This document shows, piece by piece, positions 55,015 through 62,960 of a stretch of DNA of 64,000 nucleotides. The notes beneath the pieces were generated by a model that saw only the letters and a program-made list of their open reading frames with translations, was not told where the DNA came from and did no database searches. Origin of the DNA: Devosia subaequoris (GTDB lineage: Bacteria > Pseudomonadota > Alphaproteobacteria > Rhizobiales > Devosiaceae); contig NZ_JACIEW010000003.1 in the NCBI RefSeq assembly GCF_014197055.1, positions 124,001 to 188,000 of the forward strand. The letters are read 5' to 3'. Position 1 is the first letter of the stretch; each line of letters begins with the position of its first letter. The position numbers were made by a program, and so were the translations under genes.

Positions 55015-56028
55015 ATGCTGCCGGTCTGGCAACAAGAGGACACCGGCATGGCACCGCGCATCCCACCCGAAAGACCACGTGAGCACGCTTTGTCAGCAGG
55101 ACTGCTGGCACGGGTGTTCCACCAGCCATCGCTGATCTATTTCAACGCCGTTGCCACCCATCTGTCCATCCGCGAAGCAGCGCGGCGGCTCAATATTGCC
55201 TCATCGGCCGTCACCCGTCAGGTGGCGCAACTTGAAGACGCTTTGGGCATCGAACTGTTCCTGCGCGAAAAGCGGCGCCTGCGGCTCTCTCCCGCCGGCG
55301 AAATTCTGTTTCGCCATTCACGTCGTCTTGCCGCGCCCATGGAAGCGGCCGTGTCGGAAATTGAGTTGCTGCGCGGTGTCCGTGCCGGATCGGTGCGGAT
55401 CGCCGCAGCCGAAAGCGTCGGCCTGTCCTTCTTGCCCCAGCTCATCAGCGATTTCGGCAAGCGCTACCCACGCCTCAATCTCGATGTCTCCATTATCTCC
55501 TCGAGCGAAGTTGTCGAACGCCTGGTCGAGGAGCGTATCGACATTGGTTTTGGCTTCATCGCCAAGCCGCCCCGGCAGGTGGACGTGGCTTTTCGCCGGG
55601 ATGTCTCCATCGGCGCCGTGATGTCTCCCGATCATCCCCTGGCAGGCCTCCGGAATCTGACAATGGCGCAGTGCCTCGAGCATCCCCTTGCCGTCGGCAA
55701 ACCGGAAATATCGATCCGTGAGGTGATTGAACCCTTTCTACGCTCCTCGGCCAACATCACCCCGCCTTTGGTCGAAGTGAACTCAATCCGCCTGCTGGTC
55801 GAACTGGCCCTGGGCGGCCACTATGCCTCGATCATGACGCCGATTGGGGCCCAGAACGAGATCGCAGCGGGGCGCCTCGTCTTCCGCCCGCTGCACGATG
55901 GCGGACTGCCAACCAACCGCTTCGGAATATTGGTACGCTCAGGCAGCGCCCTCCACCTTGCACCGGCGATTTTCTTCGAACACGCCAAGAGCTTCTTTGA
56001 GGACCTATCGCTCCCCGGCGCCATCTGA
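55015..56028 (+). CDS. LysR-family transcriptional regulator of the purine operon
   Basis: A 337-residue LysR protein. The HTH covers about 40-100 ([41 protein letters not shown]), with a longer N-terminal arm than usual, followed by a periplasmic-binding-protein-like effector domain. The ATG at 55015 has GGAAG 5 bases before it; an ATG at 55048 with GAGGA is possible too. It is divergent from uraH-xdhABC, so it is the obvious candidate regulator of purine degradation, perhaps sensing urate or an intermediate (inference). Confidence 0.92.
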   Translation: MLPVWQQEDTGMAPRIPPERPREHALSAGLLARVFHQPSLIYFNAVATHLSIREAARRLNIASSAVTRQVAQLEDALGIELFLREKRRLRLSPAGEILFRHSRRLAAPMEAAVSEIELLRGVRAGSVRIAAAESVGLSFLPQLISDFGKRYPRLNLDVSIISSSEVVERLVEERIDIGFGFIAKPPRQVDVAFRRDVSIGAVMSPDHPLAGLRNLTMAQCLEHPLAVGKPEISIREVIEPFLRSSANITPPLVEVNSIRLLVELALGGHYASIMTPIGAQNEIAAGRLVFRPLHDGGLPTNRFGILVRSGSALHLAPAIFFEHAKSFFEDLSLPGAI

Positions 56029-56041
56029 ATGCATGCGAGGG

Positions 56042-56070
56042 TTGACATTCATAGCCAAAAGGCTATTGGT
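56042..56070 (+). promoter_or_regulatory. arsR promoter with palindromic operator
   Basis: TTGACA (56042-56047) and TATTGG (56064-56069) are spaced 16 bases as a sigma-70 promoter. ATAGCC-AAAA-GGCTAT (56051-56066) is a perfect palindrome in the spacer. A related CATAGCCA recurs at 56078-56085. This is the expected place for self-repression by the downstream ArsR protein. Confidence 0.6.
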
Positions 56071-56101
56071 TCAATCCATAGCCATTTATGAATGGATTGC
56101 A

Positions 56102-56425
56102 ATGAACAACCATCAGGACGTTCTGTTTCGATCGCTGGCCGACCCCACCAGGCGCGCCATTTTCGAACAGCTCTGCAGGCAAGGCGAACAGACGGTCGGC
56201 ACGCTGACCGGATTCGCCGGCGTCGCACAGCCGACCGTTTCGAAACATTTGGCTGTACTCAAGCAGGCCGGGCTGGTGCGTGATCGCCGCGCAGGCCGAC
56301 AGACCCATTATTCGGCTCAAGTCCAGGCACTCACGCCGCTGATGGACTGGACCAAGGAAATGACCGGCTTCTGGGAGTCGCGGCTCGATGCCTTGGAAAA
56401 TTTGCTCACGAGGATAGATCAATGA
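56102..56425 (+). CDS. ArsR-family transcriptional regulator
   Basis: A 107-residue winged-helix repressor. The body reads LFRSLADPTRRAIFEQL and has the recognition region GVAQPTVSKHLAVLKQAGLV with DRRAGRQTHY in the wing. No metal-binding Cys pair is visible, as expected for the SdpR/AHSA1-associated subgroup rather than arsenic sensors. It leads a five-gene operon ending in an AHSA1 protein, the usual partner of this subgroup. A palindrome overlaps its promoter. Confidence 0.93.
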   Translation: MNNHQDVLFRSLADPTRRAIFEQLCRQGEQTVGTLTGFAGVAQPTVSKHLAVLKQAGLVRDRRAGRQTHYSAQVQALTPLMDWTKEMTGFWESRLDALENLLTRIDQ

Positions 56426-56640
56426 CGCGCTTTATTCGTGCCTTTCACCGCTGGACCTCGATTGTTTTTACCCTGACGGTCATCGCCAATTTTGTTGCCA
56501 TCGGCTTTCTGGGGCAGGCTGGCGTGCCGCCGCTCGTGACGTTTTCGCCGCTCCTGCCGCTTTTTCTCCTGCTGTTCTCGGGCCTGTTTATGTTCGTCCA
56601 GCACTACGCGCGTCGCCGCGCCGGCCTGAACCATGCCTGA
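56422..56640 (+). CDS. Small two-helix membrane protein
   Basis: A 72-residue protein with two hydrophobic helices (SIVFTLTVIANFVAIGFLG and FSPLLPLFLLLFSGLFMFV) and a basic C-terminus. It starts inside the arsR stop (ATGA) and overlaps the next gene by 8 bases. No function is known. Similar small membrane proteins occur in ArsR/AHSA1 operons of rhizobia. Confidence 0.82.
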   Translation: MTRFIRAFHRWTSIVFTLTVIANFVAIGFLGQAGVPPLVTFSPLLPLFLLLFSGLFMFVQHYARRRAGLNHA

Positions 56641-57082
56641 GGGAAAGCCCAGGCGCCCGCCGCTCAAGCCCGGGCCTGACGGCATCGTCAGGCTCTCCGG
56701 CGGCAACCCTCAGATTGCCAAGGGCTATGGCAACGAAGTGGTACAGAAATACATCGCGGCCATGCCGGGCTGGCAGAGCGATGTCGGTCGCAAACTGGAT
56801 GCCATCATCGAAAAGACCGTGCCCGGCATTCATAAGGCCGTCAAATGGAACACGCCCTTTTACGGCTTGGAGCAAGACATCTACTTTGTCAGCTACCACT
56901 GCATGACCAAATACGTGAAGGTCGCTTTCCACAACGGCGCCGAACTGCGCCCAATGCCTCCCGGCACTTCGAAACAGGCCAAGGTGCGCTATCTCGACAT
57001 CTACGAGAACGATGCGCTGGATGAAGACCCGTTCGCCGATTGGGTAAAGCAGGCCAGCAAGTTGCCTGGCGAGAAACTGTGA
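56633..57082 (+). CDS. DUF1801-domain protein (arsR operon, copy 1)
   Basis: A 149-residue DUF1801 protein with KYIAAMPGWQSDVGRKLDAI, TVPGIHKAVKWNTPFYG and a beta-rich end (VSYHCMTKYVKVAFHNGAEL). The fold is related to YdhG/YdeI proteins of unknown function. Its ATG lies inside the end of the small membrane protein gene. It is 11 bases upstream of a second, only distantly similar DUF1801 gene. Confidence 0.85.
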   Translation: MPEGKPRRPPLKPGPDGIVRLSGGNPQIAKGYGNEVVQKYIAAMPGWQSDVGRKLDAIIEKTVPGIHKAVKWNTPFYGLEQDIYFVSYHCMTKYVKVAFHNGAELRPMPPGTSKQAKVRYLDIYENDALDEDPFADWVKQASKLPGEKL

Positions 57083-57093
57083 GGAGCGGAACG

Positions 57094-57510
57094 ATGGCAT
57101 TTTCCAAGAATAGTGCCGCTGATCTGGCCACCGGCGCCACCCCAACTGAACTGATCGACAAGCGCATCGCCGACCTCCCCGATTGGCGGGGCGACAAACT
57201 GGCCCATATTCGCAAGCTGATCCACGAAGCCCTGCCCGACGTGGAGGAAGAGTGGAAATGGGGCAAGCCCGTTTGGTCGCATAACGGGATCCTGTGCACC
57301 GGCGAGGTTTACAAGGCGGCGGTGAAGTCCACGTTCTCCAAGGGCGCCTCACTGGAAGATCCCGATCACCTGTTCAATTCCAGCCTCGAAGGCAAGGTCC
57401 GCCGTGCCATCGATTTCTTTGAAGGTGAAGCCATCAACGAAACCGCGTTCAAGGCCCTGATCCAGGGCGCCGCAACGGCCAATGCCGCCACTAAACGCGC
57501 CCGGAAATAG
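57094..57510 (+). CDS. DUF1801-domain protein (arsR operon, copy 2)
   Basis: A 138-residue DUF1801 protein (DKLAHIRKLIHEALPDVEEE, then WKWGKPVWSHNGIL). The C-terminal 20 residues are Ala/Lys-rich. The ATG at 57094 follows GAGGAGCGG, which fixes the start; the frame is open 18 codons earlier inside the previous gene. The spacing of 11 and 10 bases to its neighbours shows that it belongs to the operon. Confidence 0.87.
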   Translation: MAFSKNSAADLATGATPTELIDKRIADLPDWRGDKLAHIRKLIHEALPDVEEEWKWGKPVWSHNGILCTGEVYKAAVKSTFSKGASLEDPDHLFNSSLEGKVRRAIDFFEGEAINETAFKALIQGAATANAATKRARK

Positions 57511-57520
57511 GATCTCCCGC

Positions 57521-57949
57521 ATGACCACTGCCACACAAACCCGCTCCGTCATTGTCGAGCGCGATATTCCCCAGCCGCCTGCCAAAATCTGGAAAGCATT
57601 GACCCAATCACACCTGATCTCGGAATGGCTGATGGACAATGATTTCGATCTCAAGGTGGGCCACAAGTTCAAACTGCGGGGCGAATGGGGCGGCGTGCTG
57701 GACTGCGAAGTGATTTCCATCGATCCGGAGCGCTCCCTGTCCTACGCGTGGGATCACCATAATGACGATCCGCTTTATGCCCTCAAAAGCGTGGTCACCT
57801 ACACCCTCACACCAACTGATACCGGCACGCATCTGCGCGTGGAGCAGTCTGGTTTCCGCCCGGAGCAGAAGCAGGCCTATGGCGGCGCCCATGCCGGCTG
57901 GAAGCAGTTTCTGGAGCAACTCGAAACAGTTTCCGCACGTGGGGGCTGA
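57521..57949 (+). CDS. SRPBCC/AHSA1-domain protein
   Basis: A 142-residue START-like AHSA1 (Aha1 C-terminal type) protein: RDIPQPPAKIWKALTQSHLI, SEWLMDNDFDLKVGHKFKL, and the final helix GGAHAGWKQFLEQLE. Such proteins bind hydrophobic ligands and are commonly encoded with ArsR repressors. Start at 57521 after AGGATCT. It is the last gene of the arsR operon, followed by a hairpin. Confidence 0.92.
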   Translation: MTTATQTRSVIVERDIPQPPAKIWKALTQSHLISEWLMDNDFDLKVGHKFKLRGEWGGVLDCEVISIDPERSLSYAWDHHNDDPLYALKSVVTYTLTPTDTGTHLRVEQSGFRPEQKQAYGGAHAGWKQFLEQLETVSARGG

Positions 57950-57967
57950 ACGCCCCGTCATGGATAC

Positions 57968-58003
57968 AGGCGCCGCTTCCGTCTAGCGCAGGGGCGGCGC
58001 TTC
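57968..58003 (+). terminator. Probable terminator of the arsR operon
   Basis: AGGCGCCGC (57968-57976) pairs with GCGGCGCTT (57994-58002), including one G/T pair, across a 17-base loop. TTCT follows. It separates the arsR operon from puuE-uraD. Confidence 0.42.
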
Positions 58004-58047
58004 TGCTTACCATTGGGCCTCCCGCCTGACGCAGAAGAGACTCATCC

Positions 58048-59466
58048 ATGAACCGATATCCCCGCGACATGCATGGCTACGGCCAAACCCCGCCCCATGC
58101 CAATTGGCCCGGCGGTGCCCATGTCGCGGTGCAGTTCGTCCTGAATTATGAGGAAGGTGGGGAGAACAATATCCTCCATGGCGACGACGCTTCGGAGGCT
58201 TTCCTGGTCGACGTCCTGGGCGCAGCACCCTGGCCCGACCAGCGCCATGCCAATGTGGAATCCATGTATGAATATGGCGCCCGAGCCGGCTTCTGGCGGC
58301 TGCATCGCCTGTTCACCGAGGCGAACCTGCCCCTGACCATCTATGGTGTCGCGACGGCTCTGATGCGTGCGCCCGCGCAGCTCGCGGCCATGCAGGAAGC
58401 CGGGTGGGAAATCGCCAGCCATGGCCTGAAATGGGTCCAACACAAGGACATGCCGGCCGCCGAAGAAAGCGCCCAGATCGCCGAAGCGGTGCGCCTGCAC
58501 ACAATTGCCACCGGCTCGCGCCCACTTGGCTGGTACACTGGCCGCTCCAGCCTCAACACGGTTGACCTGGTGGCGGACCATGGCGGTTTTGCCTATATCT
58601 CGGACACCTATGACGATGACCTCCCCTATTGGAAGGTGATCGGCGGCAAGCCGCAGCTCATCATTCCCTATACGCTCAGCGCCAACGACATGCGCTTTGT
58701 CACCGCGCCGGGCTTCGACAATGGCGAGGAATATTTCACCTTCCTCAAGGACAGCTTCGACTGTCTCTACGCCGAAGGCCAGGCCGGATCACCCAAGATG
58801 ATGTCAATCGGCCTGCATTGCCGCCTGGTCGGCCAACCAGGCCGCTATCAGGGCCTCAAAAAGTTCGTCGACTACATCAAGGGCTTCGACAGGGTCTGGG
58901 TCCCCACCCGCCTCGACATCGCCCGTCACTGGGCCAGGGAGCACCCCTATAAGGCACCCGAAGTGATCCCCAGCCAACTCGATCGCGCTGAGTTCATTGC
59001 CCGCTACGGGTCAATCTTCGAACACTCACCCTGGATTGCCGAGCGCGCCTGGGAAGCTGAAATGGGGCCGGCCAATGATACGGCCATCGGCCTGCACTTT
59101 GCCTTGCGGACGCAGTTCCGCATGGCCACGCCCGAAGAGCGCCTTGCGGTCCTCAAGGCCCACCCAGACCTTGCCGGCAAGCTTGCCGCCGCCAAGCGCC
59201 TGACCGCCGAGTCCACCGCCGAGCAGGCCTCGGCAGGCCTCGACGCTCTGACCGACGAGGAACGCGACAGGTTCACCACGCTCAACACTGCCTATGTCGA
59301 AAAATTCGGCTTCCCGTTCATCATCGCCGTCCGGGATCACAACAAGCAATCCATTATGGACAACTTCGAGAAACGCATCGCCAATACAGCCGCCGAGGAA
59401 TTCGCTGCGGCCTGCGCGCAGGTCGAGCGCATTGCGCTGCTGCGTTTAAAGGCCATCCTGCCCTAG
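58048..59466 (+). CDS. puuE: Allantoinase PuuE fused to OHCU decarboxylase UraD
   Basis: A 472-residue bifunctional enzyme. Residues 1 to about 305 form a polysaccharide-deacetylase-like PuuE allantoinase (RYPRDMHGYGQTPPHANWPG, then EIASHGLKWVQHKDM). Residues about 315-472 are OHCU decarboxylase (AHPDLAGKLAAAKRLTAEST with the catalytic His; FPFIIAVRDHNKQSIMDNFE). UraD makes (S)-allantoin from OHCU and PuuE opens it to allantoate, so two steps in series are joined. It resumes the purine pathway after the arsR operon, on the plus strand. Confidence 0.95.
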   Translation: MNRYPRDMHGYGQTPPHANWPGGAHVAVQFVLNYEEGGENNILHGDDASEAFLVDVLGAAPWPDQRHANVESMYEYGARAGFWRLHRLFTEANLPLTIYGVATALMRAPAQLAAMQEAGWEIASHGLKWVQHKDMPAAEESAQIAEAVRLHTIATGSRPLGWYTGRSSLNTVDLVADHGGFAYISDTYDDDLPYWKVIGGKPQLIIPYTLSANDMRFVTAPGFDNGEEYFTFLKDSFDCLYAEGQAGSPKMMSIGLHCRLVGQPGRYQGLKKFVDYIKGFDRVWVPTRLDIARHWAREHPYKAPEVIPSQLDRAEFIARYGSIFEHSPWIAERAWEAEMGPANDTAIGLHFALRTQFRMATPEERLAVLKAHPDLAGKLAAAKRLTAESTAEQASAGLDALTDEERDRFTTLNTAYVEKFGFPFIIAVRDHNKQSIMDNFEKRIANTAAEEFAAACAQVERIALLRLKAILP

Positions 59467-59824
59467 AAGGTCGAGTCCTGGCGCAGTAGATGAACAATAC
59501 CGGCCGGATTGAAAAACCATCCGGCCGTCATGGTCTTTGTGCGACCTCATCCCGGAAATCGACCGCTGCACGGGTAGCAACATCTACGCGCATTTGACGA
59601 GGCCAGGCGGGTGGTCGCTGAGAGGCGAGGACGAGAACGCTGGAACCATCTCAACGCTCTGCCCGTCCACGCCATTCACGAGCGTTAGATCGGGCCATGC
59701 GGCCTATGCCGCCGCGATGTTGGGCAAACTGAAACATAGTGTCGACGCCTGAGGCCCTGCCCCATAGCCTCGGCCAGCGCAAACCTCTAAGCTCGACCCA
59801 GCACGACACAATTCGAAACGAGTC
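59467..59824. other. 358-base gap with a hairpin, no clear gene
   Basis: CGGCCGGAT (59501-59509) and ATCCGGCCG (59519-59527) form a perfect 9-bp hairpin, a likely end of the puuE-uraD transcript although no T run follows. The rest carries short open frames in all phases with no ribosome site or motif; a decayed gene is possible. A GGAAC at 59643 with CGTC 17 bases later is a weak EcfG-like promoter match ahead of allE. Confidence 0.4.
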
Positions 59825-60643
59825 ATGGTCTCTTCCTACGCCTTTCCAAGTGCCGGTCTGCCTAGTCAGATGGACCTGCATACCGGCCGCGCCACCTTCT
59901 CAGAGGCCTACGCCTTCATCCCGCGCGGCGTGATGCGCGACATTGTCACCTCCTGCTTGCCCCATTGGCGCGACACGCGGCTCTGGGTCATCGCCCGCCC
60001 CATGAGCGGCTTTGCCGAAACCTTCTCGCAATACATTGTGGAAGTGTTGCCCGGCGGCGGAAGTGAACGACCAGAAGACAATCCCGAAGCCGAAGGCGTG
60101 CTATTCGTGGTCGCTGGACAGGTGACCGTCACGATCGAAGACAAGACCCATTTGCTCGAAGCGGGCAGTTATGCGTTTCTACCCCCCGGCTGCGCCTGGA
60201 ACCTTGTGAACAAATCCACCGAAGCGGTGCGCTTTCACTGGGTACGCAAGCGCTATGAAGCGGTCGAAGGCATCGCCGCGCCAGAAGCCTTCGTCTCCAG
60301 CGACAAGGACCAGCCGATCCGCTGGATGCCCGACACCAATGAGCGCTGGGGCACCACCCGCTTTGTCGAACCCGATGACGTCCGGCACGATATGCACGTC
60401 AATATCGTCACGCTTGAACCCGGCGCCGTCATTCCCTTCGAGGAAACCCATGTGATGGAGCACGGCCTCTACGTGCTCGAAGGCAAGGCGGTCTATCGGC
60501 TCAATCGCGACTGGGTGGAAGTGGAAGCAGGCGACTTCATGTGGCTGCGCGCCTTCTGTCCCCAAGCCTGCTATGCCGGTCCCGAGCGGTTCCGCTACCT
60601 GCTCTACAAGGACGTCAACCGCCACGCCAAACTGCCGTTTTGA
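59825..60643 (+). CDS. allE: (S)-ureidoglycine aminohydrolase (bicupin)
   Basis: A 272-residue double cupin that releases ammonia from (S)-ureidoglycine to give (S)-ureidoglycolate. The N-terminal cupin shows GVLFVVAGQVTVTIEDKTHLL. The C-terminal, metal-binding cupin shows IPFEETHVMEHGLYVLEGKA with the Glu and His ligands and GDFMWLRAFCPQACYAGP. The ATG at 59825 has no clear ribosome site. allA follows after 3 bases. Its substrate needs allantoate amidohydrolase, not seen in the window. Confidence 0.93.
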   Translation: MVSSYAFPSAGLPSQMDLHTGRATFSEAYAFIPRGVMRDIVTSCLPHWRDTRLWVIARPMSGFAETFSQYIVEVLPGGGSERPEDNPEAEGVLFVVAGQVTVTIEDKTHLLEAGSYAFLPPGCAWNLVNKSTEAVRFHWVRKRYEAVEGIAAPEAFVSSDKDQPIRWMPDTNERWGTTRFVEPDDVRHDMHVNIVTLEPGAVIPFEETHVMEHGLYVLEGKAVYRLNRDWVEVEAGDFMWLRAFCPQACYAGPERFRYLLYKDVNRHAKLPF

Positions 60644-60646
60644 GCC

Positions 60647-61156
60647 ATGCCTGCCGACAACACGATCTTCACAGAACCCCTCACCACCGAGGCTTTCGCG
60701 CCGTTCGGCCAGGTTATCCAGACCGAGAATGCCGATCATTATCCGATCAATCTGGGCATGACTGAGCGCTTTCACGACCTGGCCCGAATTGAACTGGAGG
60801 GGGACAAGGCCCGCCCCCTGATCTCGATATTTCGCGGGCGCCCATACGCCTTGCCGCTCGACTTGTTGATGATGGAGCGGCACCCCCTGGGAAGTCAGGC
60901 GTTCTTCCCTTTATCCACCCACCCCTGGCTGGTGATTGTCGCCCAGGACAATCGTGGCGAGCCGACGCGTCTGCGCGCTTTCCGTCCCGCTGCGGGACAG
61001 GGCGTCAACATTGCCATCAATGTTTGGCACGGCGTCCTCACGCCCCTTGAGAAGACCAGCGAATTCCTCGTCGTTGATCGCGGTGGCGAGGGCAATAATC
61101 TCGAAGAGCATCACTTCAAGCATCCCTGGACCATAGTAGCGGATCGCCCAGGGTAA
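60647..61156 (+). CDS. allA: Ureidoglycolate lyase
   Basis: Cleaves (S)-ureidoglycolate to glyoxylate and urea. A 169-residue cupin-like AllA: EPLTTEAFAPFGQVI at the N-terminus, LLMMERHPLGSQAFFPL in the middle, GQGVNIAINVWHGVLTPL and a final VDRGGEGNNLEEH. It is the last pathway gene in the run and the source of glyoxylate for malate synthase G at 40429. The released urea would need urease, not seen in the window. Confidence 0.96.
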   Translation: MPADNTIFTEPLTTEAFAPFGQVIQTENADHYPINLGMTERFHDLARIELEGDKARPLISIFRGRPYALPLDLLMMERHPLGSQAFFPLSTHPWLVIVAQDNRGEPTRLRAFRPAAGQGVNIAINVWHGVLTPLEKTSEFLVVDRGGEGNNLEEHHFKHPWTIVADRPG

Positions 61157-61229
61157 CCTAGAAAGCGTCCTTGTCTCGCAACCGTCAGCGGCTTGCTGTA
61201 GTTTGTGGAGCAAAGGGACGGAGGCAGAA

Positions 61230-61997
61230 ATGCATCTTTCAAGGCTGATTCAGGCCGCAGCAATGCTGCTGATGTTGGTTCTGTCAGCGCCGGTCATGGC
61301 CGCGACCACACTCAATGGCACCGTGACCTATCGCGAACGCATCGCACTGCCGGCGGACGCCTGGCTCCGCGTTACGCTGGTTGACCTGTCCACGATGGCC
61401 CCGGTTGTGGGCGCTTCAGCGGGCATTCCAGCCAAGGGTCAGGTGCCGATCGGCTTTGCACTCAATGTGCATTCGCAAATCGGAGAGAGCAGCGGCGCCT
61501 ATGGATTGCTCGCCGAGATTTCCAGCGCCGGCCAGGTCCTGTTTCGCACACCCGATCCCGTGCCGGTGACCATCGGCGCCACCGCGCCAACCGCTATCAT
61601 GGTCTATCGGACCCCGCCCCAGCCGCCCAGCCCGGAGCCGCCTATTCCCGCCACCCCGTCCGACCTCTTCGAAACGCTCTGGACAGTCACAAGCATTGGC
61701 GGACGACCGGTAGCCGCACTGCGGCCACCGACCCTGTCGATTGCCCCGGACCATCGCGCTGGTGGGTTCGGCGGGTGCAACAATTACTTCACTGAGGCCA
61801 GCACCGAAGCTCAGGCACTGACCTTCGGTCCTGCCGCCGCAACCCGCATGGCTTGCGCGCCAGACTTGATGAACGAAGAGACCGCCTATTTCACAGCACT
61901 GTCCGCCGTAGCGTCCTATGAACTCGATGAACAAGGATTGCGGCTGCTCGATGCAGCCGGTGTACCGCTCATCGGGCTTGTGCGCACCACGGAGTAG
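61230..61997 (+). CDS. Exported YbaY/META-domain protein
   Basis: A 255-residue protein with a signal peptide (cut near APVMAA/T, residue 26). Then comes a YbaY/YscW-type beta domain (LNGTVTYRERIALPADAWLR...) and, after a Pro-rich linker, a META (HslJ-like) domain with GGFGGCNNYF and ATRMACAPDLMNEE. No lipobox Cys is visible, so it is probably soluble in the periplasm. The start at 61230 follows GGAGGCAGAA. Function unknown; META proteins are linked to envelope stress. Confidence 0.88.
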   Translation: MHLSRLIQAAAMLLMLVLSAPVMAATTLNGTVTYRERIALPADAWLRVTLVDLSTMAPVVGASAGIPAKGQVPIGFALNVHSQIGESSGAYGLLAEISSAGQVLFRTPDPVPVTIGATAPTAIMVYRTPPQPPSPEPPIPATPSDLFETLWTVTSIGGRPVAALRPPTLSIAPDHRAGGFGGCNNYFTEASTEAQALTFGPAAATRMACAPDLMNEETAYFTALSAVASYELDEQGLRLLDAAGVPLIGLVRTTE

Positions 61998-62003
61998 ATC
62001 GGG

Positions 62004-62627
62004 TTGGAGACTGCTGAACTGATTTCGCGCCTGCTCGACGTCATCGAGCAGGACATTGCGCCTGTTACCGCCAAAGGTGTTGCGCGCGGCAACAAGTTGT
62101 TCGGCGCGGCCATCCTGAAGAAATCCGATCTTTCGGTGATCGTGGCAGAAACCAACAACGAAATCGAAAATCCGCTCTGGCATGGTGAAATGCACGCCAT
62201 CAAGCGTTTCTTTGAACTGCCCACCAATCAGCGGCCGGCCACCAGCGACTGTCTGTTCCTGTCATCCCACGAGCCCTGCTCGCTTTGCCTTTCAGGCATA
62301 ACCTGGTCGGGATTTGACAATTTCTACTATCTGTTCAGCCATCAGGACAGCCGCGACAGCTTCGCCATTCCTTACGACATCCAGATTCTTAAATCTGTCT
62401 ACGCGGTGCCCGAACCCGAGACCGGCATCGTGTCTCCGGGACGCGATCTTTACAATCGCAGCAACGACTTCTGGACCAGCCATGGCCTGCAGGACATGAT
62501 CGCCGGGCTATCCCGCAGCAATCGTGAGGCACTTTCGGCGCGCATCGACGATCTTAACGCCCTCTACGCCGAATTGTCCGATGACTATCAAAAGCACAAG
62601 GGCAGCAAGGGCATCCCGCTGGCCTAG
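62004..62627 (+). CDS. Nucleoside/cytidine deaminase-fold protein
   Basis: A 207-residue zinc deaminase-like protein with WHGEMHAIKRF (HxE motif, zinc His and catalytic Glu) and SSHEPCSLCLSGITWSGF (PCxxC zinc cysteines), so the active site is intact. The long C-terminus is not typical of guanine or cytidine deaminases. A TTG start at 62004 with GGAG 9 bases upstream follows the previous gene by 6 bases. The substrate is unknown; a nucleobase is likely. Confidence 0.85.
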   Translation: METAELISRLLDVIEQDIAPVTAKGVARGNKLFGAAILKKSDLSVIVAETNNEIENPLWHGEMHAIKRFFELPTNQRPATSDCLFLSSHEPCSLCLSGITWSGFDNFYYLFSHQDSRDSFAIPYDIQILKSVYAVPEPETGIVSPGRDLYNRSNDFWTSHGLQDMIAGLSRSNREALSARIDDLNALYAELSDDYQKHKGSKGIPLA

Positions 62628-62746
62628 TCGAGACCTACGGCGACCGCCGGCATGAATTCGCTACGCGGAGCCTCCGCAAAGGAGGCCGCAAAGGTCAGAA
62701 AGCTGATCGACAAGGCGAACAGCGCGGTAAGTAAAAGCTGTGACAT
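62624..62746 (-). CDS. Tiny exported peptide (40 residues)
   Basis: A 40-codon frame beginning MSQLLLTALFALSISFLTFA looks like a complete signal peptide, with a likely cut after FAEA leaving about 14 residues (start PRSEF). GAGGGG lies 12 bases before the ATG. It ends on the stop of the deaminase gene, convergent with it. Short length makes chance possible, but the signal-peptide pattern is striking. No family known. Confidence 0.45.
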   Translation of the reverse strand: MSQLLLTALFALSISFLTFAASFAEAPRSEFMPAVAVGLD

Positions 62747-62960
62747 GGTGTAAGGGCCCCTCATTATTCTCTTGGCGGGCCGGGCTCGGCCCTTCCCGCT
62801 TTCTGATTCCTTCTACGCATGCGGCTTTGAACGCAGGACCAATGCACTATTAATGTGTCATTCATAAATCCCACCGGGCGCATACCAGCCATGTGGCCCG
62901 AACTTTTTGCCCCCCCGCGCGTTGCAAGCTGTAACTATCAATGTAACCAAAGGGGTAGCC
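62747..62960. other. Divergent region upstream of otsBA
   Basis: It contains a hairpin GGGCCG-GGCT-CGGCCC near 62779-62794 and A/T-rich stretches (62848-62870) that may be the otsB promoter. No EcfG-type GGAAC site is seen, although trehalose genes are often under general stress control in this group. Confidence 0.3.
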
